64,000 nt of DNA, from NCBI GenBank assembly GCA_965153455.1, contig OZ234503.1, positions 13,335,118 through 13,399,117 of the forward strand. The letters run 5' to 3'. The translations under genes were made by a program, and so were the position numbers. A model generated the notes under the pieces. The model made no database searches, had not been told where the DNA came from, and saw only the letters and a program-made list of their open reading frames with translations. The DNA comes from Sphagnum compactum (lineage: Eukaryota; Bryophyta; Sphagnopsida; Sphagnales). Positions 37,186 through 48,469 of the stretch are shown in pieces (the stretch's first letter is position 1; every line of letters begins with the position of its first letter).

Positions 37186-37689
37186 TTGAGTATAAGAAGC
37201 GCATTGGAACTTAGGATTTTTTGCAGTAGGTCAATTCACATGCTCAGCAGGTGTAGGATTTTGCTCTCATTTTTATTCAAGAGTGGCTAGAACAAATGGT
37301 GTAATACTTGAGAAATCCTTGGAAGACATCACCTGAAAGATAGGTGATGCAAAGAGTTGTAGTCCAAGAGTATCAAAATAAAATCTTGCTGAGAAGTCAG
37401 ACTCCCTAAGCATCACATGTTTAGTGATCTGGATCGGTTGCAGTAAGATGAGTGAGAGCCATACCCTCTTCCCACCCACATGCCCATTTCTTGACCTGCA
37501 CTATGCCACCACACAAGCCAGTATTGTGAATTACACCATTCTTTCTTATGTATTTGCAAAGTTCAGATTTGCTCAAAAGGAATGAGACTGAAGAGGCTTA
37601 ATCAGGTTTTAGATCTTAGCACTTTGAGGTTTGAAAACAGAAGTTCTCACTATCAAATCTCTTTTAGGGTTTAGGGTTGTATACATGTC
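37186..37689. other. TIC56 3' flank
   Basis: Presumed 3' UTR and downstream DNA; no other gene recognised. Confidence 0.4.
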
Positions 37690-37985
37690 AATTTCACAAA
37701 TACCTTGTATAAATGTCTAGTTATGGATGAGGGATCTTGTGATTGTGTGGAAGCACAAATGCAGAAACCATAGTCCAAGTAAACCAAACATTGCAAGAAA
37801 ATATTAACAATGAACCAATAACTATATAAACCAATCCAATCAAGCATTCGTTTTGAAATGCCTTTGTATACATGTTTAGGTATGCATGAAGGAGATTGTG
37901 ATTGTCCAAAGCCACAAATCTCAATCAAAGCAAACCAAACACCCTATTAAAATATCAACCTTGAACCAACAACTTGTATAATTGA
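37690..37985 (+). repeat. ~163-bp direct duplication
   Basis: Copies at about 37696-37835 and 37857-37985 share 'atgaggga', 'ttgtgattgt', 'agcacaaat', 'aaaccaaaca', 'aatatcaac..tgaaccaa' and 'tatat/tgtata'. Noncoding, diverged. Confidence 0.5.
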
Positions 37986-37999
37986 AAGCAACCAATTTG

Positions 38000-39480
38000 A
38001 ATTTTGATGCCAATATGATCTAACATAGCAAAACAAAAATATTCTTTGTTGAAACAATAGAATGTAGGCATAACGAGTGCCATGCAACTTCCTTGCGATG
38101 CACTTTTTCACCAAGTGGAAGACACATTGGGAGTGCACAAAGAGAAACTGAGATCATAAAATGTTTCCTCTTTTTCAAGGTAATGTATATGAAATTAATC
38201 ATGCATGTAAAAGAGCACAAGGAGTTGCCATAATGTATATTGAAAAAAAAATCTTAAATGAAGAAATAACATAAATCTAACATGCTTGATTTTCATATTA
38301 AAGTTTTTGATGTATGTCAAAAGTTAGTGTGATTGAAAGTTTTCTTCTTACATTTAAAAAATTGTATATCTTAAAGGTTTCAAACTTTTTAAGCAACATT
38401 GTGATGCATTTAATAAATATTAAAAGATTGAAAATCACTTGTTAAATATTGTAATAAATGTTTTTAAACATACTTAAAGTAGTGTAACTAGTGGAAAAAA
38501 TGGACATAACAGTCTATCCCAATTTGTCATATCACCTTGCACATTTCTTTGTTTTGGATTAAATATTTAGAGTAGAGGAGTTGGCTACATGCCATTATAT
38601 TGTGATTGCACCTACCATAAAATTTATTTATTGTTTTTAATATATTGAATTTGGCCACATGTTATTGTATTATGATTACACCCATTATAAGGCTTATTTA
38701 CTGTTGGGTCCAAATTCTTTAAGATGTACCAAAATTCTATCACAACATCACCAAATTTTTGTATTTTTTATCGAATCCTTTTATATTATGTAAAAACACT
38801 TTTATGAATGATTTAAAATATGATACTTGTGAAATAAATGTAATGATTTAAAATATGGTACTTGTGAAACATTTGATGTTTTTTTATTCATTAGTTTTGA
38901 CAGGGATCCAAATATAGGGGGAAAAAAAACTAGATTAAGGACTAGGTCCTTTCCATCTTCAGTGGTACACCTTAAAGGATTTTCACCCTATTTTTAATAT
39001 ATTGATATAGAGTATGAATTATTCAAATTCTAAAAGAATTGTTAAGTTAAATTTTTTTTAAAATGTAAGACCCATTGGTTTTGAATTTAACATTTTTTTT
39101 CAAAAAAACAAACTTGTCATATCTAGGGCCAAGTCAAGTATTTTAGATTGTTGGTGCTTCAATTCATTGGTTCTAAGTTTCATAAGATTCATTAGTTTTA
39201 GGTCCAAGGCTAGTTGCAATTTTTAGGGTTTCAAAACCTAAACCTAAAACCATGTTTGGACCCCAACTAAAACCTTAGTTTAAACCTAACCTACAACCTA
39301 CTTAAAACCATAAACTTTTGACAACATAATAATAAATGCGAAAAATAATGACCAAAAAACAAAATCATAATCAAAAAAAAAATTTAACAAAAAAAACATT
39401 TAACAAGAAAGGTTGACAATTGCATTTGTAGCATTGTGAAAATTTGGCATTCAAGTTTAACACTAATATTCTATTAATAT
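38000..39480. other. AT-rich intergenic DNA
   Basis: A short tandem pair of 'aatgatttaaaatatg.tacttgtgaaa' lies at about 38800-38870. Nothing else is recognised. Confidence 0.5.
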
Positions 39481-39485
39481 CTATT

Positions 39486-39565
39486 TATGGCCTAATGGTT
39501 GGGACAATCTCCTTCATGAAGGAGGTTGGGAGCTTGAACTTGGGGAACTACATTTGTCACAGGTA
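39486..39565 (+). mobile_element. tRNA-derived SINE head
   Basis: An A-box-like 'tggcctaatggttggg' (39488-39503) and a B-box-like 'gggagcttgaacttggg' (39528-39544) lie in polymerase III promoter order, with 'cttcatgaag' between them. This resembles the head of a plant SINE. The body and tail are not resolved. Confidence 0.4.
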
Positions 39566-40109
39566 CAAAAATTATGAAAACAAACATGAAAAGACAAATT
39601 TAAGTTTATAACCAAACACAAAACATAAAACCAAAACAAACGACAATAAGTTAAAAATAAAAACATGAAATGTGTAAACAAATATTTATTATGATAAAAT
39701 GTGAAAATATAAACACAAACAGAACACAACAAGGCTATGGAATAGGATCATACCTCAAACTAATGTTAAATAGACTAAACACAATAAAAGGTTTTAGTTA
39801 TACCCCTTGGAGACGTATTTCATAAAACCTTTTGTGGGGATTTTCATATGCCCAGTGACCAAAGAACATTTTTAAAAACCTTCTTGACCAGAAATGAATT
39901 ATGATTTAACTAGGACTTTACTAAGAGTGAACTAAAAATTAATTGTGAATCAATTAAGAGTTAATTAAAAACAGATTATAAAAAATTAACTAAAAATTAA
40001 CTATAAGTGAACTAAAAGTTAACTACTAATTATGAATGAACACATATATGAATAAATTCCCTCCATCATGTGAAAATGATGTTTGTAACAACATGCCCTT
40101 TTGATCTAT

Positions 40110-40425
40110 TGGAAGTTAGACCTTAAATTAAAGATTTAGACCTTGCAAAAAAATGTCATAAGACACTTGTGCCAGGTCTACCTAACCCTAGCTTTCCTAA
40201 GTTAGGTTTGGGTTTTTAAAATGGTCTTGATTCTTGCAACAAATTCAAACTTAGGGATCTACATTCTCTCTTGGTTTATCACAGGCTAAACCTTAAACCA
40301 AAAATTTAGACCTTGCAAAAAATGTTGTAATATTTTGGGGCTAGGTTTGCTTAACTTTAGATTTTTTAAAATTGAGTTTGGGCTTGGATTCTTGAAGTGA
40401 TCTTGACTTGAGTTAAGGTTTTTTG
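40110..40425 (+). repeat. ~170-bp direct duplication
   Basis: Both copies share 'accttaaa..aaa.atttagaccttgcaaaaaa', a 'cta.gctt.cctaa' block and 'agtttgggtt/agtttgggctt' with 'gatcttga'. Noncoding. From 40425 to 42545 the sequence is AT-rich with nothing recognised. Confidence 0.5.
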
Positions 40426-42544
40426 GTGAGTCTTGATTGGTGTTAACAAGTTAGGAATTGGACTTGGATCAAAAATGGATAAAAAATAATGAAATTAGTC
40501 AACACTACATATTATTAGTGACAATCAATTGTTCAAAGATAATGGTAAAAAATACACAAAATAGTAAAACACACAATATTCAATTTTACATTAAAAGTTT
40601 ATTTGTAACTCATATAATTGTTTTGGTAAACATTCATAATTCTTGGATAAGAAGTTTGAGAATGACACAATTTTTCAATCACATATTGTAAATTGATAGA
40701 CAGTTGTTGACAATAACTTGGAATAAAACCATAATCCTCTATGCTAAAATTACAAGTTTAAGATTATTCCTTCACCTTCAAACTATTGTATACCTATTAA
40801 ACACATTGCTTATAAGTGTTCCCTTGTTTATTATCTATATCATTATGATAATTGAGGATTTTATGTGAAAAAATAAATATGAACATTCTAATGTGGGCCA
40901 AAAGTATGTCAATTATATTTTTCAAAACATTGTTTAACCAAATTAAAATAGAAATAAATTATTAATATGCAAACATTTGACATAAAATTGGCATTAAATC
41001 AAGCCTTCAAGTTTTAATTCATAGAAAAAAGAGAAAAATCTATTGATTAAATTTCCATCTTAATATTTATAACTTCCTTTAATGTCAAATAATTCAATGG
41101 ATTACATCTACATGTTCCAAATTGAGATTCATATTTTGTGTCAATTTCAATTAAATATCCCCTTTGTTAATTCCAATGGCAATGATTCACTAGAACTAGT
41201 CAAGGTAGGACAACTTTAGATTCCATAAATTAGAATTGTCACTTTGACAATTCCAAACTAGAATTTGTTTAGTCCATTCCCAAGTAAAATGCATGAAATT
41301 GTATATAGGTTTTAAATTAATTAAATATTTCTTTGTAGATTGTATCTTATAAATCATATCTTTCAAATTGATGAGTTTTTAAAGGTTTTTTTTCTTCAAC
41401 ACCATAGATTTTTCAATACCTTTTCCACCAATTGCATTCCAATTCTCTTCAATTGAATCTTAATCCAATTGTCGAATTGAATTTAGTTGAATAGGAATTA
41501 AATGCCAATTGAATTCAAATATTTGGTATTCAAATCAATAAATAAGAAAATGAGGTATTATCTAATTTACATTGAAGTTTTTTAAATTTACATAAAAATT
41601 GATGAAATGGGAAAAACATTCATCAATGATTTAGTAATAATATCATACTTATTCAAAAATTTCAATTGTAAAACTAATATCAAATGAAAAACCTGACAAA
41701 AAACTAGTAATATATAAACTAGTAATTTATTTCCATATTCTTTACATCTATAAATTTTTAATGAATGAGTTCCTCAATATTATTCAATTTGAAAATAATT
41801 CCATCATGTAATAGGTATGTTGAGTTGCAACTTTAAGCTAATAGAACTAATGTGGTTTGTGCCAATCACCCAATTGTGAACATGACTTTGACAATAGAGC
41901 TAAATTGTGAATTTTAGTAAAAAAATTAAATTAAGTTATAATGACAAAAATGATTCAAAATTCAATAGTTCACTTGCGTTAGGTATAAAAATTGTGAATA
42001 CCTACAATAAATCCCATTCACCAAAGGATTTGCAATAGTATAAAATGGTTGCTCTGATTTTTGTAAAATATTTAGTTTTAATTTTATTGAATTTTCTTTG
42101 ATAGAATTTGTTCAATATTAAATAACTCTTGCACTATAAGTCTAATACTACCAAACCACTTGGTGCACCCCTATTTATTGAGGGCTTTCAAATGGTGTCA
42201 AGAGCACAAATGGGTGGTAGGGAGGGCAGGGTGAGATTGTGGTTTGGGAAATTTTCAAAATTTACAACAAAACAATCAAACTACCTTCCTTAATAGATAG
42301 ATTGCCAAGTTAAATAAAGTTATGCAAATGTTCAATATACACACAAATTAAATGTATTCATAAGAAAGTAAAGTTACATTATGTCTTCATAGGTTTGAAA
42401 ATCATGAAACAATCATAATCATTTTCAAAATACCTTTAAGGGGACTTAACTTATATATTAACATAAAATGAAATGATGAAATAAAACATAACAAATTGGT
42501 CACTTGATTACATTACATTGCACAAAATCTCAAGTGCAAGCATC

Positions 42545-42680
42545 TTATGTATAAAGTGCCTTGTCTGTCCATCGAGGTCCTGAAAGTCGAGGTCTTGTCC
42601 GTCCGTCGAGGTCCTGAAACCCAGATCGGGACCCGCCTGTCCGTCCGTCTGGTCGAGGTCCTGAAACCCAGATCCCAAAT
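42545..42680. repeat. GC-rich 'gtccgtcgaggtcctgaaa' repeat
   Basis: Three imperfect units of 'gtccgtc..gaggtcctgaaa', two of them extended by 'cccagatc', in a GC-rich block that contrasts with its surroundings. The minus-strand frames over it are Arg/Gly-rich and read through the repeat, so they are probably not genes. Confidence 0.6.
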
Positions 42681-42749
42681 TGTAAAAGTAAAATAACCAC
42701 CCAAAAACCTGCCTGGCTCTTCTTTTCCGGGTTTTCGTGAAATCCGGCA

Positions 42750-43140
42750 GTTCTGTGATTATGTGGATGAAATATCATACGTTTTTAGTTCCATCCAATG
42801 AGCTCAGAGTTCTGGATGGGTGGTTATGAGGATGAGATATCATGTATTTGTAGTTCCGTCCAATTAGGAGGAATGATTTGTGGATGAAATATTAAAGATT
42901 TTGTAGTTTTGTCCACTTAGAGTTTTGGATGGATTGATTATGTGGATGAAATATTTATGTATTTGTAAGTTCCGTCTAATGATAAGTTTTGCATGGTGAT
43001 TTATTTGGATGAAATATCATGTATTTGTAATTCCGTCCAATTAGGAGTTCTGGATGGATGATTATGCAGGTGAAAATATTATGTATTTACAGTTCCATCT
43101 AATTAGGAGTTCTGGATGGATTGATGATGTGGATGGATCG
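42750..43140 (+). repeat. ~60-bp tandem array next to the Helitron
   Basis: Seven imperfect units marked by 'ggatgaaatatcat' (about 42764, 42830, 42881, 42942, 43006, 43070 and 43129), each followed by 'gtatttgtagttccgtccaattaggag' variants. It ends where the GC-rich Helitron-associated DNA begins, so it may lie inside the element or mark its left flank. Confidence 0.7.
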
Positions 43141-43475
43141 TTGACCACGCTTGAAGCGCAGCGAGCGAGAGGGAGGGAAAGAGGTTTGCACTTTGGACGC
43201 TGCAACCATGGCTTTCCGAGGTTCTGATGATGCATCGGAACCGGAAAACGTAAACTGTTTTTCTCTCCCTTGACTCTCCCTTTCTTTCTGTGTGATCCTG
43301 CGACTACTTATATTTTTGTCATCATTTAAAATATTTGTTTTTGTTATACTCATTTTGGTATGGTACTCTTTGTCCTCACATTCTCTGACTCCAATTTCAT
43401 CTTCTTCTGAACTCCAACAGCAAACTCTTCTAATAACCTAAAAATATTCTTCTAAGGTGGAATAGCCAATAACAA

Positions 43476-45856
43476 TTGGATTGCAGCGCATCACATTCAG
43501 TGCACCTCCGGAAAAGGGCAGCGGGGCGGTGGGGTGCAGGCCGAAACAGTCATGTCACATTGGGAACTGTGGGGCGCATGTACTTTGTGCAACCCTCAGA
43601 GGGCGAGCATTATTATCTGCGAGTTTTGCTTACCCACGTTGCAGGGGCCACATGCTTTAAGGACCTCAGAACTACCCACCGGCCCCACACGCCTACCATA
43701 GTTGTGCACCCCACTTTTAAAGCTGCATGCCTTGCACGTGGCTTGCTGCAAGATGATGCTGAATGGGACCAGTGCCTTTTAGAAGCTGCTGGCGTGCAAT
43801 TGCCCAAAAGCTTGCGGCAGCTTTTTGCCAGCCTGCTGATTTTCAACAACGTCACCATTCCTGGGCGGTTGTGGGACAGGCATAAGGGAGCCCTTACGGA
43901 GGATTTCCTGCACCAAGCACGCCAGGTGAGTGGCCAAAAGGCCTCCACAAAGAAAGTGTATATTGCAAGCCTCCCTTTCGTTGGGTTGTGATGGTATAAG
44001 TTGTGCTTTGTTGTCTTCTTTGAACTGCTACCTGGAAACTTCTCTATTGAATGGTCGATTTCCTTGCCAGTTGTAAGCATGAATAAATGTGCCATTCTGG
44101 ATTAAAACCCCCCCCCCGCCCCTGATTGCGTCGTGCAGGTAACGCCCAACCGACAACTGGACCTGGCCATCCTTGACCAGGGCTTGCGGGAAGTGGAGCA
44201 GCTGCTGCAGGCCCAAGGGGGGAAACCCTAGAGGATTTTGAGCTGCCTATCCCTGCACAGCTGGCTGCCCCGGGGGACGTCGCTATATCCGAGGAGCGGG
44301 CCAGGTACAATGTGATGCGGCAAGCTCAGCAGCTTGCTCGGGATGTGCCTTTGCTAAATCAGCACCAGCGCTCCATTTACGACAATGTCATTGACGCAGT
44401 CCATGACCCCAGGCTGCTGGACAAAACCTTTTTGGTTGATGGGTTGGGAGGGGCTGGCAAGACTTTCCTCTACGGGTGCCTACTAAGCAGGGTGCACTCT
44501 ACTGGTGACATAGCGTTGTCGATGGCATCTTCTGGCATTGCAGCCCTGCTTTTGGAGGGCGGCTGCACAGCTCACTCACGTTTCAAAATTCTCGTAGTAG
44601 GCCTTTGTGGCTCCTCTGCTTGCTATGTTCCCCTGAACAGTCCATAAGCGGCCTTGATTCGGGCTGCACGCCTCATTGTGTGGGATGAGGCACCCATGGC
44701 CCACAAGCATGTGTTTGAGGCTATGAACCGCACGTTCCAGCATGTTATGGGTGCTGTTGACCCTGCCTTAAAGGACATGCTTTTTGGGGGCAAGGTTGTT
44801 GTCATGGGAGGTGATTTTAGGCAGATATTGCCTGTGGTTCCCCGGGGCAAGAGAGGCCAGATTGTGAATGTCAGTTTCAAGAGGTCCGCAATCCTTTGGC
44901 ACCGTGTTAAAATGTGTCACCTGCATGAAAACATGCGTGTTCAGAGGCTTTTGGCACAGGGCGGAGCCAACGCCGCCGCCGATGCCGAATAACAACAAGC
45001 TTGGGCAGACTACTTGCAGCGCATTGGGGAGGGCACAGAGCAAGTCTTTCCTGAGGTTGGGGAGGAGGCTGTTTTGATCCTAGAAAACATGTGCTGCCAG
45101 GGTGACACCATTGATAGCCTGGTGGATGAAGTTTACGGCGACCTTGGCCGCTTCACAGACTTGAAGTCACGCAATGAGCACATCATCCAAAGGGCCATTT
45201 TAACTCCTTTGAACGAGGACGTTGACAGCATCAACACCGTCATTATGAATTGGTTTGACCTCACCACACCTGATGGCACACCAGCACAGCGCCGCACGTA
45301 CTACAACGCTGATTCTGTTGTGTAAGGCGAATAGAGAGGGGTTTACCCCACCGAGTTTCTAAACTCCCTCAGCATGTCAGGGGTGCCACCCCACACTTTG
45401 ACCCTGCAGGAAGGCTGCCCGGTGATTTTGCTGCGGAATATGCCGGGTGGCCTTGCAAATGGCACTCGGCTTATTGTGGTCAAGCTGATGCAACACATAA
45501 TTGATGCTGAGATTGCCACAGGACAGGACAAGGGCAGGCGCGTTTTCATTCCCCGCCTCAACATCATTCCCTCTGACACGGAGAGGATGCCTTTTACTCT
45601 CCGCCGACGGCAATTCCCGTTGCGGCCTGCATTTGCCATGACTATCAACAAGGCCCAGGGGCAGACACTGCAGATAATGGGGGTGTACCTGCCCAAGCCT
45701 GTTTTTTGCCACGGGCAGCTTTATGTGGCTTTTTCTCGGTGTAGCTCACGGCGGGGCGTCTGGGTGCTGGTCCAGGTTGGCAGCAGGGCGGCTCTGAATG
45801 GGGTCCCTGCTGGCGTTTATACCAGTAATGTGGTCTATCGTGAGGTGCTGCAGTGA
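43476..45856 (+). pseudogene. Helitron helicase (PIF1-like) pseudogene
   Basis: Coding sequence for the helicase half of a plant Helitron RepHel protein. The first part (43476-43925; VGRMYFVQPSEGEHYYLRVL, then DLRTTHRP and 'AEWDQCLLEA') is joined through a GT-AG intron (43926-44138) to a second part. That part has Walker A GGAGKT near 44450-44466, Walker B VWDEAPM near 44678-44698, GGDFRQILPVVPRG near 44806-44850, and the final helicase motif FAMTINKAQGQTLQ with VAFSRCSSRRGV. It is broken by a frameshift at the G run 44217-44222 and by in-frame stops at 44645-44647, 44990-44992, 45323-45325 and 45332-45334. The N-terminal Rep nuclease is not present upstream, so it is also 5' truncated. High GC content sets it apart from its flanks. 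Confidence 0.9.
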
Positions 45857-45926
45857 TTCTTCTTGTGAGTATGGGGTTCTTTGGGGTCTCCTTTGGACTC
45901 CCAATTTTTTCCCAGTGCCATGTCGT

Positions 45927-45952
45927 CCCTTGCAAGCACGGGTTACCACTAG
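45927..45952 (+). mobile_element. Helitron 3' terminus: hairpin + CTAG
   Basis: A short hairpin (45927-45942, CCCTTGC-AA-GCACGGG, one mismatch) is followed six bases later by CTAG (45949-45952). This is the expected 3' end of a Helitron, 70 bp after the helicase stop. The next base is C rather than the expected T of an AT target, so the boundary is either mutated or shifted. Confidence 0.55.
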
Positions 45953-46070
45953 CAGATGATTAGACTATTTCAAGAGATTGACGGGATCAGAAAACATCGC
46001 ATCAGCCAATTAGTGGAAGATGATCAAGGACTAAAGCAAGGGAGCCAAAAACACAGAGACAGAGACAAAC

Positions 46071-46368
46071 CGTAATAACGTTGACGAGTGAAGTCTTCCC
46101 GGCGTTTTGAAGACCTATTAGTGAGAGCTCCATTTCTTGCTTGAAAAACAGGATGTCGATCACGCCCCCAGCATCACCACAACCATCACACGAAACACAG
46201 ACAAATGAGAATCCGCACCAAACCCTCGTCTCCACAAACTATTCTGGGATCACATCAGAACTATTAAGCTAATCCAAATCCAAAGAAACCGACTATACAA
46301 GCAAACGGCCGAAGCTCTCTCATAGGTTACATGCGAAGCCAATTGAGAAAGGATTCCCATATTCCCAT
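46071..46368 (-). pseudogene. ARL8: Orphan ARL8 (Arf-like GTPase) exons 1-2
   Basis: On the minus strand, 46368-46333 encodes MGIWESFLNWLR, the typical ARL8 N-terminal amphipathic helix. Then 46154-46071 encodes [20 protein letters not shown] followed by TSLVNVIT, containing the G1 nucleotide-binding loop [10 protein letters not shown] 'gtttgt' donor follows. ARL8 is a small GTPase of endomembranes. To keep the frame, the 178-bp intron would have to run from 'atgtaacc' to 'gatcgac' (AT-AC). With GT-AG no acceptor gives a working frame, and a conserved Ser appears as Ile at the join. The remaining exons (switch I and beyond) should lie at lower coordinates, but that DNA is Helitron and AT-rich sequence where I find none. 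This is therefore a truncated copy, a gene cut by rearrangement, or fragments captured by a transposon. Confidence 0.75.
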
Positions 46369-46369
46369 C

Positions 46370-47840
46370 TTGCTCCCATTTGCCCTAACACACAACGACG
46401 CGCACCCTGTGAATCACACCCTCCTACTGCTGTTGCTCTTCACTGCCTCCTTCCCACACACCACGCCACCTACTTTATCTAACACCTAGATCCAACTCAC
46501 CTTCAGCAAAAGTCTGCTGCAGACACAAAGCTATTAATAGAGTTACAACAAGTGTAATCAATGTTTTTTTTCGTTTTTTTCATCTTTAAAAAGATTAAAA
46601 TATTTTCAAAATGATATAATCATGTACAATAATTATTCAAACCTTTACATGATAATATAATGTCATAATTTAAATATTAAAAAATTTAACCACATGATTT
46701 TTAATCCATCACATTTTGTAACTAATCACACTTTTGCCACATTATCTAATGATCATTCCCATTGCTTTTTAAATAGTCAAAAACAATTTTGTCTTACTTT
46801 GGTCGTGGCAACAAGGTTTTGATTCGTATTATCCCATTTGCACCCATCGATTGTGTGCATAAAAAAAAAGAGTTTTGATTATGAGTATTATAGGTTGTGA
46901 CTTTATTGTTCTTTCAATCAATGAATTGGTGGTTTATTTGAAAACGGAGGGGGGGGGGGGAGGACATACCAAAAATATACCAATTGCATATCCCTCAACA
47001 CATACTACAATATTGGATCTCAATTTCTTTTATTGGGAACATCCAAGTTTGGACTCTTGGAATTAGAAAACTTTAATAAAAGATGACGTTTAATCATTTA
47101 ATCGAATACACTATATAATGATAAAAAAAAGTGTTGGAAATTTAACAATGGTAAATGCCGAGGATAATAAAAAAAGGAACAATCGTTCACTTGAAAAGAA
47201 AAAGGGTTGCCACCCCTTTAAGTGTAATTTCTAGCTAACAAGGTCAAAAATTGTACGTGTTTCAACAATAGAAAAAATTATGGACATGTAAGGATTCATT
47301 TGGAACATGTTTAAAATCCCCAAAGAAAGGCCACTTTAGTGCAACTTCCTACAACATGTGAAAATGATCAGTAGATTGGACACTATTTTCATTTTCAAAT
47401 CTCTAACTAATTATCTAAAATGGATAAGCATATTTCCAACTCTTATATATGGCATATTATTCTCTAAGGCCTCCGAGGAAATTAATGGGATCATAAAAAA
47501 CCATTGAATAACCTCAACAATACCAAGAGGCTCAACCAATGAGTTTTTTGGAGGTGGATTTTCATCATTTTTCCAACTGAAAATCTGGATTTCAACCTAT
47601 ACAAAGGATTTTTCATTAAAAAATTTGACCCAAATTTGCCAGATTTCCAAGGAAAAAAAATCCAAACCATCCAATTTCTATAATAGGTTTCAGTATGTGT
47701 GACCAAGAATATAAAAGGATCCTTACACATATTCACTTTCATATCTAGTTTGGAGTCAATTTTGGCTAATATTTCTCTTGGATGGCCGGGAAATCCCTTG
47801 AGTGTAAAGTCTGCCAATTTGATTTTTTTTAATAAACATC
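46370..47840. other. Intergenic DNA beyond the ARL8 exons
   Basis: 46370-46540 is moderately GC-rich and could be the ARL8 leader and promoter on the minus strand. The rest is AT-rich, with a 12-G run at 46949-46960. No other gene recognised. Confidence 0.4.
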
Positions 47841-47843
47841 TTG

Positions 47844-47883
47844 TGATACCCGGAGGGTACCTGGTGGTACCCTCCGGGTATCA
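47844..47883. repeat. Perfect palindrome, 18-bp stem, 4-base loop
   Basis: TGATACCCGGAGGGTACC (47844-47861), loop TGGT, then the exact complement (47866-47883). It is GC-rich in an AT-rich setting, with a T run before it and an A run after it. It could form a strong hairpin or cruciform in DNA or RNA. It does not match a transposon end I know. Confidence 0.9.
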
Positions 47884-48072
47884 TAGGAAAAAAAGACCCA
47901 TTCCGTTTTCAGAAAGCCCTAGGGGCTTTTATGCATTATAAGGTAGCCTCCGAATACAAAGGAAAAATTAGGTCAGGACTTTACCCTTTTTTTAAAATGC
48001 CCTCACTATTCAGCTGGATGACGTGTCCTCCAGGTACATTAAAAATAATTCTGCCGGACTCAAACATCCTAA

Positions 48073-48462
48073 GAGCATCTCCAATGGTGCTCAATATGTG
48101 TGACTCTAGATAGTACAATTTGTTGCGAAAAAGTCAAAATGTGCCAGTTTAGCTCAGGACATAGATTTTTGTGCATCAAATTCGTCCAGCTTGCCGTGGC
48201 TGGTAAAAGGCGCAACACAGTTGTGCACCTCCAAAAAAGAGTGTAATAAATTGGACCAAACCGCGGCTCAGTATTTCTGATTGGTCGATCATAATGATTG
48301 GTGCAGGTGGTTTGCTATTACTAGTCCCTACATATGTGCAGTTCGAAGTACAATTTTATTGGTGGGGTTTTAAAAAAAACACAGCTAAACTTAGACATTT
48401 AATTTTGTTATCCAGAGTGACATACTGAGTGAGTGACATACTGAGCGCGGGTGGAGATGCTC
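48073..48462. mobile_element. Tourist-like MITE, copy 1 (390 bp)
   Basis: Ends GAGCATCTCCA and GGAGATGCTC are inverted repeats, each flanked by TAA (48070-48072 and 48463-48465), the PIF/Harbinger target type. Internal blocks ('aaaagtcaaaatgtgccagttta', 'ctggtaaaaggcgcaacaca', 'gtttgctattactagtc') match copy 2 at 55741-56058 in reverse orientation. No coding capacity. Confidence 0.85.
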
Positions 48463-48469
48463 TAACACG

